Below the pieces are notes generated by a model, which saw only the letters and a program-made list of their open reading frames with translations, made no database searches and was not told where the DNA came from. 5,408 nucleotides of DNA from the NCBI GenBank assembly GCA_027021325.1, contig JALUUN010000647.1, positions 1-5,408 of the forward strand, read 5' to 3'. How positions within the stretch are numbered: the stretch's first letter is position 1; each line of letters begins with the position of its first letter. Position numbers and translations under genes: made by a program. The stretch is from Planctomycetota bacterium (GTDB taxonomy: Bacteria > Planctomycetota > UBA1135). This document shows, in pieces, positions 1 through 4,268 of this stretch.

Positions 1-456
1 AACCTCGAGGTCAACCTCCTGGGGGTCTTCCACGGCAGCCAGGCCTATGTCCGCCACCTGCGCCGCCGCGGCGCCGGCGTCTGCGCTCCCGGGGTCCTCA
101 TCAACATCAGTTCCGGCGCCGCCTGGCATGGCTACGCCGGCTGGAGCGCCTACTGCGCGAGCAAGGCGGGGGTGGACCGCCTGACCGAGGCCCTGCAGCT
201 GGAGGAGGCCGGCAGCGGCCTGCGGGCCTGGGCGGTGGCGCCCGGGGTCGTGGACACCGCCATGCAGGAGCGGATCCGCTCCTGCTCCGAGGAGGAGTTC
301 CCCGAGGTCGGGCGTTTCCTGGAGCTGAAGGAGGCCGGAGCCTTCAACTCGATCCCCTTCGTGGCGCGGCACCTCCTGGCCCTGGCCTTCGACCCGGAGG
401 TGCAGCCGGAGGAGGTCGTGGTGCGGCTGCCGGCGGAGGCGGAAGCGCCTTCCTAG
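1..456 (+). CDS. SDR-family oxidoreductase, YueD/benzil reductase-like (5' truncated)
   Basis: This is the C-terminal 151 residues of a classical short-chain dehydrogenase/reductase, open at the left edge; the Rossmann TGxxxGxG nucleotide motif lies outside the window. Visible SDR landmarks, numbered in the fragment, are the helix segment VNLLG with active-site Asn5, the strand INISSG with catalytic Ser38, the YCASK motif giving Tyr51 and Lys55 (spacings of 13 and 4 as expected), and PGVVDTAMQ at 81-89 after the sixth strand. The stretch from PGVVDT through QERIR, an RF-LELKE-G segment and the short C-terminal tail resembles my recollection of Bacillus YueD ((S)-benzoin-forming benzil reductase) and sepiapterin reductases. 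It is therefore probably a cytoplasmic NADP(H)-dependent carbonyl reductase; the substrate cannot be told. A loop of about ten residues (RRRGAGVCAPG) before the INISS strand looks longer than usual. It ends at TAG 454-456 and no partner gene is visible. Confidence 0.93.
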   Translation, partial: NLEVNLLGVFHGSQAYVRHLRRRGAGVCAPGVLINISSGAAWHGYAGWSAYCASKAGVDRLTEALQLEEAGSGLRAWAVAPGVVDTAMQERIRSCSEEEFPEVGRFLELKEAGAFNSIPFVARHLLALAFDPEVQPEEVVVRLPAEAEAPS

Positions 457-457
457 T

Positions 458-523
458 CCTGCCCGGGTCTCCGGCCCCGGCCGCCACCCCGGGCGGGGCT
501 TGCCCGGACGTCATTTCCGGGCA
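458..523 (+). repeat. Tandem GC-rich hairpins after the SDR gene, possible 3'-end structure
   Basis: Four alternating copies of a six-base unit occur directly downstream of the SDR stop: GCCCGG at 461-466, CCGGGC at 489-494, GCCCGG at 502-507 and CCGGGC at 517-522. The longest local stems are 458-467 with 488-497 (ten pairs, one of them G-U) and 501-507 with 517-523 (seven pairs, nine-base loop). Alternative pairings of 489-494 with 502-507, or 459-466 with 517-524 (eight perfect pairs), exclude these. No T-run follows, so this is not a canonical intrinsic terminator. It may protect the SDR mRNA 3' end or act as a U-less terminator. This is seen in sequence only; no known RNA family is recognised. 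Confidence 0.4.
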
Positions 524-575
524 GAATGGGAAGGTGCTCGCCGGCGGGCGCCGGGCCGGAAGGGCCTGGAAGGTC

Positions 576-605
576 CTAGGCTGAGCGCCGGTCCGGGAAC
601 CGGCG
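576..605 (+). promoter_or_regulatory. Candidate promoter -10 (CTAGGCT) with overlapping operator-like palindrome
   Basis: CTAGGCT at 576-582 resembles the CTAGCCT and CTATCCT elements found before the transporter and the S46 peptidase genes, so it may be a -10 box. No clear -35 is visible at the expected distance. Four bases downstream lies a perfect inverted repeat, CGCCGGT (586-592) and ACCGGCG (599-605), separated by six bases. If the -10 is real, transcription would begin near 589-590, inside the palindrome, as expected for a repressor operator; read as RNA it would be a seven-pair hairpin. The leader to the metalloprotease start would be about 100 bases. Function is inferred only. Confidence 0.3.
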
Positions 606-686
606 GCGCCCCCGCCCCGACCCGGCCGCTCCCCTCACCCCTGGACTCCCCTCCAGAGTCTCCCTCGCACGACCCCCTAAGGAGCC
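606..686 (+). promoter_or_regulatory. C-rich, G-poor untranslated leader with close-set GGAG before the metalloprotease
   Basis: This stretch contains no gene. By hand count 606-680 has about 44 C and 13 G, a strong C-over-G bias in an otherwise balanced GC-rich region, resembling a Rho-utilisation 'C>G bubble'. It holds two small overlapping stems, 641-645 with 652-656 and 644-648 with 656-660. An in-frame TAA at 678-680 limits the metalloprotease start to the ATG at 687. GGAG at 681-684 is only two bases from that ATG, closer than a usual Shine-Dalgarno site, so its use is uncertain. Confidence 0.35.
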
Positions 687-1490
687 ATGATCACGACCTT
701 CGGCATCCTCCTTGCCCTCGCCGCTCCCGGTGGAGGCCCCTACGTCGACAGCCAGGGCAACGTCTACCACGAGCTGCCCTCGCCCCACGACTACGCCGAC
801 TTCGCGACCTTCGACGCCCTCTTCGGCCACGAGGTCTTCACCAACCGCGACGGCCACCGCTTCCAGATCGACCGCGAGCTCACCGACGAGGAACTGGCCT
901 ACAGCTTGTGGCTGCAGGAGGTTCTGAACGGCCTGCAGCATGTGCCCGGCGGCGGTGCCACCGTGCGCGCCACCGTCCGCACCCACCATCCGGTGGACGA
1001 GGAGTACCGCGGCCAGTTCGCGACCACCCGCGACATCCGCATCCACGTGGTCGGCGAGGTCGAGCGCTGCGACGACGCCCTGCAGAGCCAGTTCGGGATC
1101 GACTTCGTGCCGAGCTCCGGCTGCGCCTGGGACAGCCAGGACAATGGTGCCATCGACCAGCTCCTGGACGAGGCCTACAACGAGTGCGGCGGCCTCAACG
1201 GCCAGGACATGATGATCGCCCTGACCGCCCAGAGCAACTTCGGCGGCGCCATCGGCGTCGGCTACATCGGCCTGCCGCGGCAGCTCACGACGAAGTACTT
1301 CAGCTTCGAGGCCGAGATCATGCAGCACGAAGCGGGGCACAACTACACCCTCTTCCACTGCTGCGACAACAACTGCATCATGCAGTCCTTCCTCGATGTG
1401 GGGGCCTTCGGCAACTTCCACAACTACCAGGAAGGCTGCTCGGGCCAGAACCACTTCAGCACCATGCAGGCCCAGTCGAACCGCTACTGA
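687..1490 (+). CDS. Secreted metzincin-clan zinc metalloprotease
   Basis: A 267-residue protein with a short hydrophobic N-terminus (residues 1-13, no basic residue), so a weak but plausible Sec signal. Residues 214-224 read HEAGHNYTLFH: zinc ligands His214, His218 and His224 with general base Glu215, the metzincin HExxHxxxxxH pattern. Thr221 replaces the usual glycine. Next come Cys225, Cys226, Cys230 and Met232 (CIM), a Met-turn candidate. The HCx4CxM spacing equals that of archaemetzincins, while HN after HExx and the CIM followed by a Cys-Ser resemble reprolysins (M12B). All seven cysteines lie after residue 127, suggesting disulfides and ruling out an N-terminal cysteine switch. An upstream conserved-looking segment, SNFGGAIGVGYIG at 183-195, probably forms the edge strand above the active-site cleft. 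The likely role is extracellular or periplasmic proteolysis. ATG 687 is the first possible start after an in-frame TAA. A terminator follows. The clan assignment is firm; the family is uncertain. Confidence 0.88.
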   Translation: MITTFGILLALAAPGGGPYVDSQGNVYHELPSPHDYADFATFDALFGHEVFTNRDGHRFQIDRELTDEELAYSLWLQEVLNGLQHVPGGGATVRATVRTHHPVDEEYRGQFATTRDIRIHVVGEVERCDDALQSQFGIDFVPSSGCAWDSQDNGAIDQLLDEAYNECGGLNGQDMMIALTAQSNFGGAIGVGYIGLPRQLTTKYFSFEAEIMQHEAGHNYTLFHCCDNNCIMQSFLDVGAFGNFHNYQEGCSGQNHFSTMQAQSNRY

Positions 1491-1507
1491 TCCCCGCCGG
1501 TTCCCCG

Positions 1508-1544
1508 CGGGCGGGAGGCGGCAGCGCCTCCCGCCCGTTTCTTC
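1508..1544 (+). terminator. Strong intrinsic (Rho-independent) terminator
   Basis: A perfect 13-pair GC-rich stem, 1508-1520 with 1525-1537, is closed by the tetraloop GCAG (1521-1524) and followed by TTTCTTC (1538-1544). It begins 17 bases after the metalloprotease stop codon and should end that transcript. It finishes only 12 bases (stem) before the ATG of the following lipoprotein gene, so it may also act on that gene. Confidence 0.85.
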
Positions 1545-1549
1545 ATCCG

Positions 1550-2344
1550 ATGCGCGCCCTTCCCCTCCCTGTCCTCCTCTTTCTCGCCGCCGCCTGCGGC
1601 GCCGGCGACGAAGCCGCCCCGTCTTCGCCTGCGGCGGCGGTGCCGGCGGACCCGGGAGAGACCGGTCCGGCGCCGCCTGAAGCCGCGGAGCAGGCACCGG
1701 CCTCCGGCGCCCTCTGGGAGCTTCCCCCCGTTCCCGGGCCGGTGGAGGTCGAGGCCGACGGCGTCCAGGTTCCGAGGATCCACGTCGAGAGCTTCCTGGA
1801 AAAGGAGTGGCAGCGCTTCTGCTTCTCCCGGGAGCAGCCGGAGGAGGCGACCGCCGAGGCTTTCTTCGCGGACCCGCAGGCGCTGTTCCGGCCCTTCGCC
1901 CGCGACCTGGCCCTCCTGAGCGAGGCCACCGCACGCTGGCCCGAACTCGATCCGGCGGTGGTCCAGGCGCGGCGCGAGGAGCTGGAGCGCGCCTTCCTGA
2001 CCACCTGGAAGGCCCTGGTGGACCGCTGGGGGGAAGACGAGGTCCTGCGCCACCTGGAGGCGCGGATCCGCATCGAACGGATGATGGACCTCCTGGCCGA
2101 GGAGGGGCCGCCGGTCACCGAGGAGGAGATCCGGGCCTTCTACGAGGACTACCGGGCCGAGAAGGGCGAGCACCCCGAGTTCGGCTTTCCCTCGCTGGAG
2201 CAGCTGCGGCCGCGCATCGAGGGGCTGCTGCGGGCGCGGCGGCGAGACGAGGCGGTGCAGGCCTGGCAGGAAGAGCATCTGGCGAAGCACGACATCCGCG
2301 TGCGCCTGCCCGACGGCCGCGAGGTCCGCTTCGGTGGCGGCTGA
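1550..2344 (+). CDS. Lipoprotein, SurA/PpiC-type chaperone-like without rotamase domain
   Basis: A 264-residue protein. The N-terminus, MRALPLPVLLFLAAAC, is a lipoprotein signal peptide with the lipidated cysteine at Cys16; Gly17 at +2 favours outer-membrane sorting if Lol rules apply. Residues 17-58 form an Ala/Pro/Glu-rich linker. Residues about 76-200 are helical and charged, with a run (DPAVV to the EEEIRAFYEDY segment) typical of SurA_N/PpiC-type periplasmic chaperones. Residues 215-252 (SLEQLRPRIEGLLRARRRDE, then AWQEEHLAKHDIRVRL) match the closing helix that normally follows the parvulin domain. Only about 15 residues separate the two parts, so the roughly 90-residue parvulin PPIase domain is missing. 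The likely role is extracytoplasmic protein folding or a scaffold rather than isomerisation. The start at 1550 is fixed by the lipobox; there is no Shine-Dalgarno sequence, and the ATG lies just after a terminator. The open frame extends upstream to 500, but that part only overlaps the metalloprotease out of frame. The family call is an inference from pattern. Confidence 0.85.
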   Translation: MRALPLPVLLFLAAACGAGDEAAPSSPAAAVPADPGETGPAPPEAAEQAPASGALWELPPVPGPVEVEADGVQVPRIHVESFLEKEWQRFCFSREQPEEATAEAFFADPQALFRPFARDLALLSEATARWPELDPAVVQARREELERAFLTTWKALVDRWGEDEVLRHLEARIRIERMMDLLAEEGPPVTEEEIRAFYEDYRAEKGEHPEFGFPSLEQLRPRIEGLLRARRRDEAVQAWQEEHLAKHDIRVRLPDGREVRFGGG

Positions 2345-2389
2345 GACCGGCCCGGGCGGCGGCCCCCTGTTTCCGGCCGCCTCCGCCCG

Positions 2390-2396
2390 CTAGCCT
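2390..2396 (+). promoter_or_regulatory. Candidate -10 element (CTAGCCT) before transporter gene
   Basis: CTAGCCT lies nine bases before the ATG at 2406. A start of transcription about seven bases past the element would fall at 2403-2404, giving a leaderless or nearly leaderless mRNA, consistent with the absence of a Shine-Dalgarno sequence. TGTTTC at 2368-2373, 17 bases upstream, is a weak -35 candidate. The rest of the 61-base gap is GC-rich with weak imperfect stems (2354-2359 with 2383-2388) and no T-run. Confidence 0.35.
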
Positions 2397-2405
2397 GGGC
2401 GGCCC

Positions 2406-4208
2406 ATGAGCCTTCACGGCTGGATCGCCCTCGGGACGCTCCTGGCCGCCGCCGTCCTCTTCCTGACGCGGTGGCTGCGTCTGGAGTACGTGGCCCTGGG
2501 CATCCCCGTGGTCCTCTATGCCACGCGGACGGTCCCCGAGGCCGAGGTGGCCCTGCGCGGCTTCGGCAGCCACGCCGTCGTCGCCCTGGCCTCGGTCTTC
2601 GTCCTCGGCGCCGGCCTCCAGGAGAGCGGCGTGGCGGCCCTCCTCTCCCGTGGCATGGCCCGCCTGGGCGGCGGCAGCGAGGGCCGGCTCGTGGCGGTGG
2701 TCTGTCTCGCCGCCGCCTCCCTTTCGGCCTTCATGATGAACGCCGCGGTCGTGGCCGTCCTGCTGCCTGCCGTCCTCCACCTCGGCCGCCGCCAGGGCGT
2801 TCCGGCGCCCCGGCTGCTCATGCCCCTGGCCTTCTCCGCCACCCTGGGCGGCATGGTCACCCAGGTCGGGACGGTCCCCAACCTTCTGGTCTCGGAGTAC
2901 TTGCAGCGCGCCACCGGACGCGGCTTCGGGGTCTTCGACTTCGCCGTCGGCGGCCTGCCCGTGGCCCTGGCCGGGATCCTCTTCCTGGTCCTCCTGGGAC
3001 GGCGCGGGCTGCCCTCGGGCCGCCGCGAGGAAGGCGGCGGCGCCCGCCGCCCGGAGCACCTCGTCCCTCTCTACGAGCTCGACCAGAGCCTCACGCGCCT
3101 GCGTGTCGGCCGCTCCTCTCGCCTGCGCGGGCAGAGCCTGCGTGAGGCGGCCCTGGGCGAGCGCTACGGGCTGACCGTGCTCCTGGTCGTCCGGCCCACG
3201 GCTCTCGGCAACCGCTTCCTCAAGCCCACGCCCGGGCTGGTGCTCATGCGTGGCGACGATCTCTACGTCGAAGGCCCTCCGGAGGCCGTGGTCCGCCTCG
3301 CCGAGGAGGAGCGGACCCGCCTCGGCCTGCCGGGAGCCGAGCATGTGGAGCGGGTCCTGGAGTACGGCGTGAGCCTGGCCGAGGTCGCGGTCACGCCGCG
3401 CAGCCTCCTCGCCGGCCGGACCCTGGAGGAGGCCGACTTCCGCGGGCGCTATGGCCTCTCGGTCCTGGCCCTCTGGCGGGGCGGCGAGACCCGGCGCGAG
3501 AAGGTGACGGCCACCCCCCTGGAGACCGGCGACATCCTCCTCGTGGCCGGCCCCGTGGACCGGATCCGTGCGGTCCGGGAGAGCGAGGACCTCCTCCTCC
3601 TGACGCGCCAGGACGAGCAGTTCGACGCCAGCCGCGCCCCCCTGGCCCTCCTCTTCCTGGGGCTTGCCGTCCTGCCGCCGCTCGCCAACGGCATCCCCCT
3701 GGCCATGAGCGCCCTGGCGGCGGCCCTGGGCATGGCGGCCACCGGTTGCGTGAGCCCCGCCGGGGTGCGCCGGGCCATGGACTGGCGGGTCCTGGCCCTG
3801 GTCGTCGGCACGCTGCCCCTCGGCGTCGCCCTGGAGCGCCACGGGGTCGCGGCCGCCGCCGGCGACCTGCTCCAGGGTGCCGCCGGTTCCTTCGGTGGGC
3901 CGGCGCTCCTCTCCTGCTTGTTCCTCCTGGCGGCCGCCGTGAGCATCACCTCGAGCAACGCCGCTGCGGCGGTCGTCCTCTCGCCGGTGGCGGCACGCCT
4001 CGCCGAGGTCGCCGGCCTCGACCTCCACGACGCCCTCCTGGCCGTGGCCTACGGCTGCTCCTGCGCCTTCCTGGTGCCCTTCGCCCACCAGGTCAACCTC
4101 ATGGTGCAGACGCCGGGCGGCTACACGACCCGCGACTTCCTGCGTGTCGGCGGCGGCCTGACCGCCGTCGCCGTCACCGTGGCCATCGCCGTTCTGTCCC
4201 TGCTCTGA
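2406..4208 (+). CDS. SLC13/DASS-type anion transporter with tandem RCK_C (TrkA_C) domains
   Basis: A 600-residue inner-membrane permease of the ion-transporter superfamily. Membrane segments occupy about 1-200 and 408-600. The first half holds the hairpin motif FMMNAAVVAVLLP (109-121) and GMVTQVGTVPNLLVSEY (149-165). The second half holds the related ITSSNAAAAVVLSP (514-527) and a segment FLVPFAHQVNLMVQTPGGY (555-573) followed by TTRDFLRVGG, which closely follows the SLC13 signature. Between the halves, about 215-300 and 318-395 form two cytoplasmic RCK_C/TrkA_C domains, each with a GLTVL- or GLSVL-type strand and a GD-DLYVEGP or GDILLVAGP ending. Size and architecture match YfbS-like proteins (about 610 residues). 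It probably moves dicarboxylates, sulfate or a similar anion, perhaps gated by ligand binding to RCK_C. The SNT threonines are alanine in both repeats (Ala113, Ala519), so cation coupling may differ. The start lacks a Shine-Dalgarno sequence and is the first Met before a membrane segment. Confidence 0.92.
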   Translation: MSLHGWIALGTLLAAAVLFLTRWLRLEYVALGIPVVLYATRTVPEAEVALRGFGSHAVVALASVFVLGAGLQESGVAALLSRGMARLGGGSEGRLVAVVCLAAASLSAFMMNAAVVAVLLPAVLHLGRRQGVPAPRLLMPLAFSATLGGMVTQVGTVPNLLVSEYLQRATGRGFGVFDFAVGGLPVALAGILFLVLLGRRGLPSGRREEGGGARRPEHLVPLYELDQSLTRLRVGRSSRLRGQSLREAALGERYGLTVLLVVRPTALGNRFLKPTPGLVLMRGDDLYVEGPPEAVVRLAEEERTRLGLPGAEHVERVLEYGVSLAEVAVTPRSLLAGRTLEEADFRGRYGLSVLALWRGGETRREKVTATPLETGDILLVAGPVDRIRAVRESEDLLLLTRQDEQFDASRAPLALLFLGLAVLPPLANGIPLAMSALAAALGMAATGCVSPAGVRRAMDWRVLALVVGTLPLGVALERHGVAAAAGDLLQGAAGSFGGPALLSCLFLLAAAVSITSSNAAAAVVLSPVAARLAEVAGLDLHDALLAVAYGCSCAFLVPFAHQVNLMVQTPGGYTTRDFLRVGGGLTAVAVTVAIAVLSLL

Positions 4209-4226
4209 GGGCGGCGGCGCGGGCTC

Positions 4227-4240
4227 GCGGCCGCGGCCGC
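4227..4240. repeat. 14-base perfect palindrome upstream of S46 gene
   Basis: GCGGCCGCGGCCGC is fully self-complementary and ends immediately before the candidate -10 element TATCCT (4241-4246). It could be an operator over the promoter spacer. In a genome this GC-rich, low-complexity GGCC repeats arise easily, so the function is doubtful. Confidence 0.3.
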
Positions 4241-4246
4241 TATCCT
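4240..4246 (+). promoter_or_regulatory. Candidate -10 element (CTATCCT) before S46 peptidase
   Basis: CTATCCT ends 22 bases before the ATG at 4269. Transcription from about 4253 would leave a leader of about 16 bases, and no Shine-Dalgarno sequence is present in it. It shares the CTAnnCT form with the elements at 576-582 and 2390-2396. No clear -35 is seen; the spacer is occupied by the palindrome at 4227-4240. Confidence 0.35.
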
Positions 4247-4268
4247 CCCGCGGCCTTCCCCGATCGCC

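Noticed and set aside
500..1549. Upstream extension of the lipoprotein frame (start at 500)
   Set aside because: This part overlaps the metalloprotease in another frame, is Arg/Pro-rich without recognisable structure, and the true start at 1550 is marked by a good lipoprotein signal peptide.
576..1934. 452-codon minus-strand frame across the metalloprotease and lipoprotein
   Set aside because: Antisense shadow: Arg/Pro/Gly low complexity, opposite to a gene with a clear zinc-binding motif.
1484..2290. 268-codon minus-strand frame opposite the lipoprotein
   Set aside because: It crosses the terminator hairpin, has no recognisable domain, and mirrors a plus-strand gene with a lipobox and SurA-like pattern.
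2354..2388. Possible terminator between the lipoprotein and the transporter
   Set aside because: The stem is broken by internal mismatches (six plus four pairs) and has no T-run after it; the three Ts lie in the loop.
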